From the NCBI GenBank assembly GCA_023406915.1, contig JAEXTR010000268.1:1-32454 (forward strand): a stretch of DNA of 32,454 nt, given 5' to 3'. The DNA is from Bacteroidota bacterium (GTDB lineage: Bacteria > Bacteroidota > Ignavibacteria > Ignavibacteriales > Ignavibacteriaceae). This document shows, in pieces, positions 24,302-32,454 of the stretch (positions are counted from its first letter, which is position 1; the number at the start of each line of letters is the position of its first letter). The position numbers and the translations under genes are program-made. The notes under the pieces are model-generated. The model was not told the DNA's origin. It saw only the letters and a program-made list of their open reading frames with translations, and searched no databases.

Positions 24302-25981
24302 ATGCGCATCACATCATCACATCACCGGTCTCTTTCTTCTGCATCACAATGCCGTTTTCCATATCGGTATCTCGGTTTTCTTCTCTTTCTACTTCTGATA
24401 ACCATGCAATCCGGGGTGGCGTATGACCAATCTGATGGTTATGTTCTGTACTGGAAAAAAAAGCTGGCTGTTGGTAACAGAAACTCGTCATACTATTCTG
24501 CGCATAAACTCGTCAGGGACCTCGGGGATCAGAATGGTGACGGTTATGGTGATTTTGTTACCTGTACCAGGGATTCCATGATTCAGATTTATGACGGTGG
24601 TAATCCTATGGATACGATACCGTACCTACAGTGGCGATTCCCCTATTCCATAGGGTTCTTTCATATTTTTGATATCAACAATGACGGGTATAAAGACTTG
24701 TTTGTTCTCTATGAAAACTATCAGAATAGTTATATAATGCGTGATGCGGTGAAGCTCTATCTTGGTGGACCGGGTATTCTGGATTCTATTCCGGAGCAAA
24801 CGCTTTGGGTTCCGGAGGGTGCAATTACTACTGCGTATTATGCTTTTACCCATCATGTTGACTTTAACGGGGACGGGAAAAAGGAGTTACTCGTATGGTG
24901 CCAGAATGCATTTGGATCTGATAAATATCTGGGATCGTATGTTATGTATAAAACCTATGAAACAGAACCATATATTGATTCCCTCCCCACCGTTTTGTTT
25001 GTACCAGATACTTCAGCAAATCGCTCATACTATATTCAGGAATGTGGTGATATCAACGGTGACGGAATGACAGATGTGTTATTCACCTCTTATATTAATG
25101 GCGACTCAGTCCGTGCACACATCGTGCTTGGGAATCCTGAATTCGATTTTATATCTGATCAGATTATAAAACCCTCAGATGTGGGGGGTGACTGGAGTGT
25201 GTTAACCGATTTTAGAGTGTTGGGTGACATCAACCAGGACGGGAAAGCAGATGTGTATCATTCAAATTATGGCACTTCGTTCCCTTATTGGTTCACACAC
25301 TGCATTAGCTTGGGAAAATTCCCATTCGAATTCACGGGACAGATAGGTATCAATACCGGTTATAATGGGAGTAGTACCGTATTTATTATTGGTGATATCA
25401 ACAAGGATGGTTACCCTGATTATGTGGTAAGAAGTCCCGATAATAACTACAGTTTCCTTTATCTGGGTGGACACATGAACAGCTTACTCCCTGTGAAGAA
25501 GTTTTGGGGTGGTGTCGAACAAAAGAGTTCACTGGTGAGTGTGGGGGATGTGAACGGTGATGGGGTAGATGACATTGGCGCACTCAGGATGGATACGGAT
25601 GGTGGTGGCGATATTATCGGTGGTGAATTGGAAATCTACCTTGGCGACACGACATTAGTGGGGGTAAATGATGATCCAGAGCCATTGTATGATGATACCC
25701 TTCTTCAGATTGACGCACACCCCAATCCATTTAATAGCCAGACGACCATTCGCTTTAAGATCAGCCATGATTCCAGGGTTACCATCAAGGTTCACAATAT
25801 CCTGGGGCAGGAGATAACAAAAGAGGTATATGAGGCGAAGGGAAACACAGAATTCTCATACCAGCTGGAAGCAACGCGACTGAACCTTGCCAGCGGGATG
25901 TATATCGTGACTACAGAGGCAACGGATTTACTGGGAAAGCAATTGAGCAGCCGATCAATAAAGGTACAGTTAGTTAAGTAA
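24302..25981 (+). CDS. Secreted FG-GAP/VCBS-repeat protein with T9SS sorting domain
   Basis: The 559-residue product has an N-terminal signal (hydrophobic core about residues 24-38, after an unusually long polar start) and at least seven calcium-binding loops of the FG-GAP type: DQNGDGYGD (76-84), DINNDGYKD (124-132), DFNGDGKKE, DINGDGMTD, DINQDGKAD, DINKDGYPD and DVNGDGVDD. Together these form an integrin-alpha-like beta-propeller. A type A T9SS sorting domain (AHPNPFNSQTTIRF to VQLVK) closes it. It is probably cell-surface or secreted; binding partners are unknown. It stands alone between the TIGR02757 gene and a convergent pepD. Confidence 0.85.
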   Translation: MRITSSHHRSLSSASQCRFPYRYLGFLLFLLLITMQSGVAYDQSDGYVLYWKKKLAVGNRNSSYYSAHKLVRDLGDQNGDGYGDFVTCTRDSMIQIYDGGNPMDTIPYLQWRFPYSIGFFHIFDINNDGYKDLFVLYENYQNSYIMRDAVKLYLGGPGILDSIPEQTLWVPEGAITTAYYAFTHHVDFNGDGKKELLVWCQNAFGSDKYLGSYVMYKTYETEPYIDSLPTVLFVPDTSANRSYYIQECGDINGDGMTDVLFTSYINGDSVRAHIVLGNPEFDFISDQIIKPSDVGGDWSVLTDFRVLGDINQDGKADVYHSNYGTSFPYWFTHCISLGKFPFEFTGQIGINTGYNGSSTVFIIGDINKDGYPDYVVRSPDNNYSFLYLGGHMNSLLPVKKFWGGVEQKSSLVSVGDVNGDGVDDIGALRMDTDGGGDIIGGELEIYLGDTTLVGVNDDPEPLYDDTLLQIDAHPNPFNSQTTIRFKISHDSRVTIKVHNILGQEITKEVYEAKGNTEFSYQLEATRLNLASGMYIVTTEATDLLGKQLSSRSIKVQLVK

Positions 25982-25997
25982 GTGTAATTGCATTTGA

Positions 25998-26027
25998 GAA
26001 ACCGGGGAGGCGGGATACTCCGGTCTC
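25998..26027 (+). terminator. Possible terminator of the FG-GAP gene
   Basis: An imperfect stem (ACCGGGG with CTCCGGT, extended by AG/CT across one mismatch) is followed by GAGTATTTTATTA. It is weaker than the other terminators in the window. Confidence 0.4.
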
Positions 26028-26119
26028 GAGTATTTTATTACCCAGTTCTTACCTTTGAGAGATTCATAACGTTAATGCAATAAAGCAATCAGGGGAGAAT
26101 CGATATTTCCACAATAAAA

Positions 26120-26144
26120 AAGGCTGCCCTTTTGAGGCAGCCTT
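26120..26144 (-). terminator. Intrinsic terminator of pepD
   Basis: A perfect 9-bp stem AAGGCTGCC/GGCAGCCTT with a 7-base loop. On the minus strand it is followed directly by TTTTTATTGT. It lies 29 bases past the pepD stop. Confidence 0.85.
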
Positions 26145-26172
26145 ACCAAGAATTACCTACTCTCAGAAGAGC

Positions 26173-27630
26173 TTATTTCTTCGGAACATTCTTCAGCATT
26201 GTTACCAGAATATCCCAGAACTTTTCGACAGTGTCGATTTCGATTCTTTCGTCAGGGGAGTGTACACCGTGGAGTGTGGGACCGAAGGAGATCATATCCA
26301 TACCAGGATAGCGCTCGCCAAGGATACCGCATTCGAGACCAGCGTGAATTGCCTTCACTTCGGGCTCTTTACCGTAGAGGCTCTTGAATGTATCCTTGAA
26401 AAGACCAAGCACTTCGGAAGCAGGATTTGGTTTCCATCCCGGGTAACCGTCACCCTGCACAACTTCGGCACCAGCAAGCAACAGCACTGCCTTTACCTTA
26501 TTGGCAATGTCCAGAATTTCTGAAGCGACTGAACTTCTCTGACTGGTGATGATGGAAACTTTACCATCTTCGGTTGTGATGGTTGCCAGGTTCGTTGATG
26601 TTTCAACGAGTCCAGGAATATCGAGACTCATTTTGTACACGCCATGAGGAAGTGCATAAAGAGCATGCAGTATATTTATCTTCACGGCATTTTCAATGAC
26701 CGTTGCGGGGAGAGCTGCATCAGCACAGGCAATGGTAAGGTTCTTTTCGAGAACAGAGTTTTCGTCTTTCACGATAGTGTTGAAAGAAGCGATATACTCC
26801 TTCACGCCAGCAAGTTTATTCGTATCGACGGCGATGGTTGCAAAGCTTTCACGCGGAATTGCATTGTGGGCGCTGCCGCCTTTGATGGAAGCAAGACTAA
26901 TACCAAATTTCATGTCGAGATCCCAAAGGAGACGAACAAGAAGTTTAATGGCATTTGCTCTTCCTTCGTGAATGTTGAGTCCGGAATGACCGCCCATCAA
27001 GCCGGTGACGCTAATTGATAACGCAGCCGAACCAGCTGCAGGGGCAACAGGTGTGAATGCGAATGAAGCTCTGGTATTTTTTCCGCCGGAGCAACCGATG
27101 TATACGGCGCCGTCTTCTTCAGAGTCGAGGTTGAGAAGAATTTTACCATCGAGGAGCTTATCAGACAGGTTGGATGCGCCGGTGAGACCGGTTTCTTCAT
27201 CCATCGTGATAAGGATTTCAATTGGACCGTGGACGACAGCAGGATCGGTAAGAACTGCGAGACCAGCGACTACACCGATACCGTTATCGGCACCAAGGGT
27301 GGTTCCCTTTGCTTTTACCAGGTTTCCGTCAACGTATGGTTGAATAGGGTCGTTATCAAAATCATGTTCAACACCTTCGTTTTTTTCGCAGACCATATCG
27401 ATATGGCCCTGAAGGACGACTGTTTTACGGTCTTCCATACCGGGGGTTGCGCCTTTTTTCAGGACAACGTTGCCTGCATCGTCACGGAGGACTTCCCATC
27501 CGTGCTGTTTGGCGAGGTCCAGCACCCACTGAACAGCCTTATCTTCTTTTTTAGAGGGGCGTGGGTGTTTGCATAATTCTTCAAAGAGAGTCCACATTAC
27601 CGTGGGTTTCAGATGCGTGAGAACACTCAT
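26173..27630 (-). CDS. pepD: Aminoacyl-histidine dipeptidase PepD (M20C)
   Basis: The 485-residue product is a full-length PepD (Xaa-His dipeptidase, carnosinase-like). The zinc-binding and catalytic residues of the M20 family are present: GHIDMV (His76, Asp78), LGADNGIG (Asp115) and MDEETGLTG (general base Glu145, metal ligand Glu146). GLMGGHSGLNIHEGRANAIK belongs to the lid domain, and HAGLECG with a final His in GPTLHGVHSPDER completes the site. It hydrolyses dipeptides in the cytoplasm. It lies 4 bases behind the PqqD-like gene and downstream of the OPT transporter, which points to use of imported peptides. Confidence 0.95.
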   Translation of the reverse strand: MSVLTHLKPTVMWTLFEELCKHPRPSKKEDKAVQWVLDLAKQHGWEVLRDDAGNVVLKKGATPGMEDRKTVVLQGHIDMVCEKNEGVEHDFDNDPIQPYVDGNLVKAKGTTLGADNGIGVVAGLAVLTDPAVVHGPIEILITMDEETGLTGASNLSDKLLDGKILLNLDSEEDGAVYIGCSGGKNTRASFAFTPVAPAAGSAALSISVTGLMGGHSGLNIHEGRANAIKLLVRLLWDLDMKFGISLASIKGGSAHNAIPRESFATIAVDTNKLAGVKEYIASFNTIVKDENSVLEKNLTIACADAALPATVIENAVKINILHALYALPHGVYKMSLDIPGLVETSTNLATITTEDGKVSIITSQRSSVASEILDIANKVKAVLLLAGAEVVQGDGYPGWKPNPASEVLGLFKDTFKSLYGKEPEVKAIHAGLECGILGERYPGMDMISFGPTLHGVHSPDERIEIDTVEKFWDILVTMLKNVPKK

Positions 27631-27634
27631 ACTA

Positions 27635-28003
27635 TTATCCTTTATTTTTATTAGGGAATTCTTTAAAAGAAATAAAATCGTTGAAATACATTTGTTTCAA
27701 AAACTCAGCAACCCGCTCGGGAGCCTGAACAAACGTATCTCCATACTTCTGTTCAAGTTTCCGGGCGATATCTGCAACGGAGGTCTCTCCGTTGATTTCT
27801 TTCCACACTGAAGAGCCGACATCATCCAGTTTGACGCGCATGAGCGGTTTTTTCAGGCGGGGCATCAGTAATTTAACGAGAATTTTGTTCGTAAAACGGG
27901 GGATTTTTACGGTCACGATCCCCTGATCATCAAGGTCAAACTCCTTTTTACGGAGGGGTGTCAGTTCGAGGAGGTTGACAATTTCTTTTTGTTTGGAAAG
28001 CAT
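27635..28003 (-). CDS. PqqD-family protein (RRE-like fold)
   Basis: The 122-residue product matches the PqqD superfamily (PF05402): FDLDDQGIVTVKIPRF, then KLDDVGSSVWKEINGETSVADIARKLEQKYG, then ERVAEFLKQMYFNDFISF. Those are the three-strand wing and the helical bundle of the RiPP recognition element. PqqD proteins hold a precursor peptide for a radical-SAM enzyme, yet no radical-SAM gene or precursor peptide is in the window. Similar orphan PqqD-like proteins exist in many genomes without a known role. It is transcribed ahead of pepD with a 4-base gap, and an intrinsic terminator separates it from the OPT gene. Confidence 0.8.
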   Translation of the reverse strand: MLSKQKEIVNLLELTPLRKKEFDLDDQGIVTVKIPRFTNKILVKLLMPRLKKPLMRVKLDDVGSSVWKEINGETSVADIARKLEQKYGDTFVQAPERVAEFLKQMYFNDFISFKEFPNKNKG

Positions 28004-28020
28004 ACTTTACTATCTATTAT

Positions 28021-28063
28021 GAAAAAGAAATGGAAGAAGCCCCGGTTGGGGCGTTCTTCCATT
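28021..28063 (-). terminator. Intrinsic terminator of the OPT transporter gene
   Basis: A 15-bp stem with one bulged G (left arm 28029-28043, right arm 28048-28063) closes a GGTT loop (AACC on the minus strand). Minus-strand transcription then runs into TTTCTTTTTC. It separates the OPT gene from the PqqD/pepD pair. Confidence 0.85.
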
Positions 28064-28082
28064 GAACAAGACTGAGTGCCTA

Positions 28083-30118
28083 TCAGAAGTTAGCAGAAGG
28101 CGGAGCCGGTTCGTCGGCTTTACCTGCATTCTTCAGCGGGATATTGATGAGCATCACTGCTACAACAACAAATACGATGGTGCTGACGAGGAATGAAGGA
28201 TTGTCAAAGATTTTAGGTGTAGCTATGTTCATCACAGCGAGGAATGCGAATACCAGGCCGATGAGGGCTTCACCAGCGATAAGGCCGGAAGCGAGGAGCA
28301 CACCATTATTTTCTGATCTGGTTTTCTGTGCTTCATTGAAGTTTCTCTTTGCAGCGAGTTTATCAAGGATGCCCTTAATGAGTCCGCCGATGAAGATAGC
28401 AAATGAAGTTTCCAGTGGCAGGTACATACCTACGCAAACGAGCATCGGGCTTTTTACCTGAAGGAGGATGAAGCCGATTGCCATGAGGATACCAACGATG
28501 ATGAGGGGCCATGCCATTTCACCACAACGATACCCTGAGAAAGAATAGCCATTAAGCTTGCCTGAGGTGCAGGGAAGTTTTTACCGCCGAGACCTTCGCC
28601 ACCCATATTGATATCACCCTGGTGGAGGATAACGAGAGGGAAGAACATAACAGCTGAAGAAAGAAGGATACCGAAGAGATCACCAACCTGCATTTTCCAG
28701 GGGGTACCGCCAAGGAGATGTCCGACTTTCAGATCCTGAAGCATTTCACCAGCAACAGCAGCTGCAACGCACACAACGGCTGCAACACCAAGCACAGCAG
28801 CAACACCAGTCTGACCGGTAGCACCGAGCACGACCATAAGGAGTGCAGCAATAATGACGGTGGAGATGGTAAGACCGCTGATAGGGTTATTAGATGAACC
28901 AATAAGACCAACGAGATAACCGGAAACTGCTGCGAAGAAGAATCCGGCAACAAGCATCACGAGTGTAGCAACCAAAGCTGCCATCACATCCTGTGCAAAG
29001 TAATTGTAGATAAAGAATGTCATCACGCCTGCGGCAGCGATACCAATAAGAACCCATTTGAAGTTAAGGTCTTTATCGGTTCTTTTTTCGGAAGCTTTTT
29101 CGGTAGCGGCTTTACGAACGTCGCCAAAAGCTCTTCCAACACCGGCTGCAAGGCTGCTTCTCATTCTGTAGAGTGTGAATGCAGCGCTCATCAGCATACC
29201 GCCGATTGCGATTGGACGGACGATGTTACGCCAGATCTGGTTTGCAGCGGCAATCCAGGTTTCGTCGGTAACTTCGGTTGTTCCGTTAGCACTGAGGGCA
29301 GCGATGATTTCGGGTCCCAAGAAGTAGAGGAGGAGCGGGACAAAGAGACCCCATGCGAGGAGACCACCGGTAAAGTTCAGTGATGCGAGGCGGGGACCAA
29401 TGATGTAACCAACGCCCATATAGGCAGGACTGACACCAGGAGTGCTGAGGAGAGCACCGCCACTTGCGGGGACTTCAATATTCTGACCACCGAGTGCCAA
29501 TTTGATTGGTTGTTTTGCAAAATAAATGAACTTCTCCCAGGCAGCAGCAAAAAACTGTACCTGTTTCAAAACCTGAATCAAAGCACCAACACCCATTGCG
29601 TAGAACAGGTATTTCGCGCCACTTGCTCCGCTTCTGCCAGCTTTATGGATTTCGCTGGCTGCGACCGATTCAGGGAAGGGGAGTTCCTTATCCTCCACCA
29701 TCACTCTGCGAAGCACAGTAACAAAGAGAATACCGATTACACCGCCGACGAACATAACGGAAGTGGCTTCAAGGTAATGCTGAAGTGTAAAAAATTCTTC
29801 TTTTGACCATATCCCGGCAACAACGAATGCAGGGATCGTAAAGATGGCACCGGCTGCAACAGATTCACCGATTGAACCAACAGTACGAGTAAAGTTTTCT
29901 TCGAGGATCGTTCCTTTCACAATTCTGAGAATTGCCATACCTATCACTGCAGCGGGATACGTAGCGGCAATAGTCATACCGGCTTTTAAGCCGAGGTATG
30001 CATTTGCAGCACCAAGAACAACGCTCATAATCAAACCGATTACCAGCGCCCTGATCGTGAATTCCTTCATATCCGATTCAGGGGCGACAAACGGCACAAA
30101 GGGTTTTTGTTCTGCCAT
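28083..30118 (-). pseudogene. OPT-family oligopeptide transporter, frameshifted
   Basis: Two frames together make one OPT transporter (PF03169). The first (30118 down to 28454) gives 554 residues from MAEQKPFVPFVAPESDMKEFTIRALVIGLIM, with about 12 helices. Near 28525 it leaves the family pattern and reads VVVKWHGPSSSL. The second frame (stop at 28083) supplies the missing end, MAWPLIIVGILMAIGF...GMYLPLETSFAIFIGGLI. Adding one G in the GTTGTGG stretch (minus strand, near 28525) restores GIVGGEMAWPLIIVG and a single 678-residue protein, the normal family length. This may be a genuine mutation or an assembly error. The family imports oligopeptides by proton coupling. AAGGAG lies 6 bases before the ATG. 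Confidence 0.85.
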
Positions 30119-30221
30119 AGCAGCTCCTTCTATTCATTTGAGGGCAAGTAATATTTTCGGCAAATCGCCGATTTGTGTGAACTCTAAAATAAGAATGTTT
30201 CGCTTGTTACTCAACATTTTT

Positions 30222-31577
30222 CTACTTCAACAGTACGGTTTTTAAGAGGGCAGTTTTTCCTGTACCAGTCGCCCGGATAAAGTACGTGCCTGAAGGAAGT
30301 GATGCACCATTGAAAGAAAACTCATGGACTCCATTCTGAAGGTAGCCGTTAAAGATACGTGCCACTTCAGTGCCGGTGATATCGTAGGCTGTAATATGGA
30401 GCTCTCCGCTTTCGGGGAGGGTGATGACAATTTTTGTTTCGGGATTAAAGGGATTGGGATAATTCCCCAGTCGGAAATCTGATGCCACGAGGGGATTCTG
30501 CTCAGCAACACTTGTGATTTCGGCTTTCTTTTGCATGATCCTTTGGTATGATTCCTCGATCCGGTTTATACTGATATGCCCCTGCTGGATTTTCTGTTCG
30601 ACGATATTGAGTATTGAATCGACGAGGGAGGTCCCATTTTTGATATTGGTGTTGAAGAGGAGTATATCATTTCCTGCATTGATAGCAGCCACGAGCATTT
30701 CATCAAAGGGAAAGTTTTGGGAAATGGCGCCCATAAAAAGCTCATCGGTTACGATCAGACCAGTGTAACCCATCTGCTGGCGGAGGAGATTTGTTAAAGC
30801 GTTCTTCGAGAGGGAGACAGGGTAAACGGAATCAAGATCAGAATGAAAGAGGTGACCGGACATGATCATTTCCTGATATCCCTGCTGGATAAAATCCTGG
30901 TATGGTATCAGTTCGTTGTTGCTCCATGAGGAGGAGATATCCGTAAAGCCGAGGTGCGAATCATTTGCGGCGCTGCCATGACCCGGGAAGTGTTTCAGTG
31001 CAGGGATGATCTTTTTTTCCGTCATTTTTTGAACAAAAGTACGTGCATGATTGTGCACGATGACGGGTGATGCCGAGTAGCTCCGTTCGAGTGCACCGAT
31101 TGCGGGGCTGTTTGGGTTTACATTGACATCTGCAACCGGGGCGAAGTTCACATTAATACCTGCGTTTTTAAGCCATCCCGCCATAAGGGCAGCATAATAT
31201 GCAGTTGAATCAAGATTATTCAGAACAGTGCCGAGACGTTGTGCGGTAGGGGTTTTCTGGTAACCGTTAGTTTGGTTTAAGCGTGCAACCTTTCCGCCCT
31301 CCTGATCGATGGCGATAAACGGGGGGATCAGGGCAACGTTTTTCATTTGTGTGGTAAGACCTGTGAGCTGACCGGGGTTATCTATATTGTAACCAAAGAT
31401 AAGGACTCCCCCCAAACCCCGTTGATGGAGGTCAGTGAATAATGTATCGGGCATTGATTTCCCGGGGAAGCCGCACATCAGCATTTGGGCGATTTTTGTG
31501 CGCAGACTGACCTGAGAGAAAGATACAAATTGAAGGGAGATGACCAACAAGAGGGTACAGGAGAAAATTCTTTTCAT
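30222..31577 (-). CDS. Glycoside hydrolase family 3 (NagZ-like) with T9SS sorting domain
   Basis: From ATG at 31577 the product has 451 residues. The frame is open a further 52 codons upstream, but the signal peptide MKRIFSCTLLLVISLQFVSFSQ fixes the start. The GH3 barrel has IDQEGGKVARL, LKHFPGHG (194-201) followed by the Asp-Ser-His dyad (206-208) used as acid/base by NagZ-type beta-N-acetylglucosaminidases, and GLIVTDELFMGAI with nucleophile Asp278. A T9SS type A domain follows (NYPNPFNPETKIVI to LLKTVLLK, 372-451). NagZ is normally cytoplasmic, so an exported form more likely acts on external chitin, peptidoglycan fragments or glycoproteins. Confidence 0.9.
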   Translation of the reverse strand: MKRIFSCTLLLVISLQFVSFSQVSLRTKIAQMLMCGFPGKSMPDTLFTDLHQRGLGGVLIFGYNIDNPGQLTGLTTQMKNVALIPPFIAIDQEGGKVARLNQTNGYQKTPTAQRLGTVLNNLDSTAYYAALMAGWLKNAGINVNFAPVADVNVNPNSPAIGALERSYSASPVIVHNHARTFVQKMTEKKIIPALKHFPGHGSAANDSHLGFTDISSSWSNNELIPYQDFIQQGYQEMIMSGHLFHSDLDSVYPVSLSKNALTNLLRQQMGYTGLIVTDELFMGAISQNFPFDEMLVAAINAGNDILLFNTNIKNGTSLVDSILNIVEQKIQQGHISINRIEESYQRIMQKKAEITSVAEQNPLVASDFRLGNYPNPFNPETKIVITLPESGELHITAYDITGTEVARIFNGYLQNGVHEFSFNGASLPSGTYFIRATGTGKTALLKTVLLK

Positions 31578-31765
31578 GCGGAGAAAATTACCAATTCGTG
31601 TGAAAAATGAGAAAATATGGGATACAATATAGTTGAAATCAGGACCATTTACAGGGTAGAAACGGAACCGGAGGGACGCGGTAGTGGTTAGAGGGATGAT
31701 GTGAGAATTGGTGGTAATGCTACAGAACCCCAAAATCAGCGGATATCAGGTTAAATGAAATATTC

Positions 31766-31796
31766 TTTGTTCTCAATCAGTTTTTAAGTAACATTG
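31766..31796 (+). promoter_or_regulatory. Bacteroidota-type promoter for the acyl-CoA synthetase gene
   Basis: TTTG at 31766-31769, 19 bases of spacer, then TAACATTG at 31789-31796, one mismatch from TAnnTTTG. It ends 23 bases before the proposed TTG start at 31820. Confidence 0.55.
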
Positions 31797-31819
31797 CGGA
31801 TAAAATTGAAAGGATTCCT

Positions 31820-32454
31820 TTGTTTTTAGAAAAAAGTGACGCGATAGCACTGGTGCTGCAAGACCAGAGAGTAACCTACACACAACTCTTGCAGCATATT
31901 AAGTATTATTCAACTCTTTTTCCTGAAGATGCAACAGAAAAAGTTGCGATTTTTGCGGAAAACAGGCTTGAGTGGGTGTATGCACATTATGCTGCATGGT
32001 ACCACAACAACATTTGTGTCCCGATAGATTTTCTTGCCGGTGAGAGCGATGTTGCGTACATACTGAATGATTGTAAGCCAGAGATTATCTTTATCACGGA
32101 TAAAACGAAGCAGATCCTGGAACAAGCCGCTGCAAAACTGAATTATGAGATTCGAATCATCAATATTGATGAGCAGAAGTATGATTTCAATGATTATACA
32201 CCGGCGGATTTCGGAAGTCTGAATCCAGCAGATATTTGTGAGATTATTTATACATCAGGGACAACCGGTTCGCCGAAGGGAGTGATGCTGACTTATGACA
32301 ATCTTCAATCCAATATAGAGGCAGTTGCCCATCATATTCCGATTTTCACAAAAGAGCGTAGTGTTCTTGTTTTGCTTCCGCTGCATCACATTTTCCCTCT
32401 TGTAGGCTCGATGGTGGCACCATTATCTGTTGGAGGGAAGATGGTGTTCTCCCC
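31820..32454 (+). CDS. AMP-forming acyl-CoA synthetase (long-chain type), N-terminal part
   Basis: The frame is open to the right edge, giving the first 211 residues. The sequence follows the ANL superfamily pattern: DQRVTYTQLLQH, KVAIFAENRLEWVYAHYAAWYHNNICVPID, DCKPEIIFI, the phosphate-binding loop YTSGTTGSPKG (144-154), GVMLTYDNLQSNI and LLPLHHIFPLVG, which is usual in long-chain fatty acid-CoA ligases. It would activate fatty acids to acyl-AMP and then acyl-CoA. There is no early ATG: TTG at 31820 is chosen because GAAAGGA lies about 6 bases before it and the promoter ends 23 bases upstream. The C-terminal lid is outside the window, so acyl-ACP synthetase remains possible. Confidence 0.85.
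   Translation, partial: MFLEKSDAIALVLQDQRVTYTQLLQHIKYYSTLFPEDATEKVAIFAENRLEWVYAHYAAWYHNNICVPIDFLAGESDVAYILNDCKPEIIFITDKTKQILEQAAAKLNYEIRIINIDEQKYDFNDYTPADFGSLNPADICEIIYTSGTTGSPKGVMLTYDNLQSNIEAVAHHIPIFTKERSVLVLLPLHHIFPLVGSMVAPLSVGGKMVFS

Noticed and set aside
30161..30175. CAAAT/ATTTG hairpin between the GH3 and OPT genes, considered as a terminator
   Set aside because: The stem is only 5 bp and AT-rich, with no T run following on the minus strand.
31578..31733. 52-codon N-terminal extension of the GH3 gene
   Set aside because: A normal signal peptide starts at the ATG ending at 31577, and the extension is not hydrophobic or conserved in appearance.

Overview
This 32.5 kb window looks like a bacterial chromosome from the FCB (Fibrobacteres-Chlorobi-Bacteroidetes) group, most plausibly an Ignavibacteria/Kapabacteria-type lineage. 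Four things point there: (i) three secreted proteins end in type IX secretion (T9SS) sorting domains whose entry motif is of the form (Y/H)PNPFN; (ii) several promoters fit the Bacteroidota primary-sigma pattern TTG-N18-20-TAnnTTTG; (iii) families such as DUF3109 and SxtJ are present; (iv) intergenic palindromes of the type (stem)CCC-loop-GGG(stem) occur beside a CTATAAATAT linker. The exact taxon is inference. No rRNA, tRNA, CRISPR array, insertion sequence or phage gene was recognised.

Layout. 1-2089: the end of a SpoIID/LytB-domain gene, a GT4 glycosyltransferase and an inositol-monophosphatase/HisN-type phosphatase, all on +. 2086-4527: a membrane protein (-), a PF00756-type esterase (+) and an SDR dehydrogenase (-), with convergent stop codons that overlap by the same four bases. 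4633-9226: a tight + run of DUF3109, rpoN (sigma-54), an ICMT/PEMT-like membrane methyltransferase, hslV and hslU, with a good promoter in front and a strong hairpin terminator behind. 9271-12258 (-): a large lipoprotein with an amylo-alpha-1,6-glucosidase-type catalytic domain and a glucodextranase C-terminal domain. 12304-13761 (+): a TPR lipoprotein and a DUF58 protein. 13778-15133 (-): a phosphoglucosamine/phosphomannomutase.

15134-15760 is a 627-base non-coding region holding a cluster of palindromes, part of which forms a roughly 236-base unit bounded by inverted repeats; a related 75-base element lies at 17420-17494. Between and after these come nth (endonuclease III), a DMT permease and a CPBP-family membrane protein. 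18473-24178 (+) is a compact run of pdxJ, a T9SS-exported sialidase-like protein, a NodU-type carbamoyltransferase, an SxtJ-family membrane protein and a TIGR02757 protein. An FG-GAP repeat T9SS protein follows (24302-25981).

26173-30118 (-) encodes an OPT-family oligopeptide transporter (broken by an apparent one-base deletion), a PqqD-family protein and PepD dipeptidase, which suggests peptide import followed by hydrolysis. 30222-31577 (-) is a NagZ-like GH3 enzyme with a T9SS tail. From 31820 the window runs into the start of a + strand AMP-forming acyl-CoA synthetase.

Most genes are ordinary housekeeping or envelope functions. The features most worth a second look are the covarying palindrome family, the frameshifted OPT gene next to an orphan PqqD protein, the carbamoyltransferase/SxtJ/TIGR02757 arrangement, and a strong promoter that overlaps the apparent start codon of the TPR lipoprotein gene.
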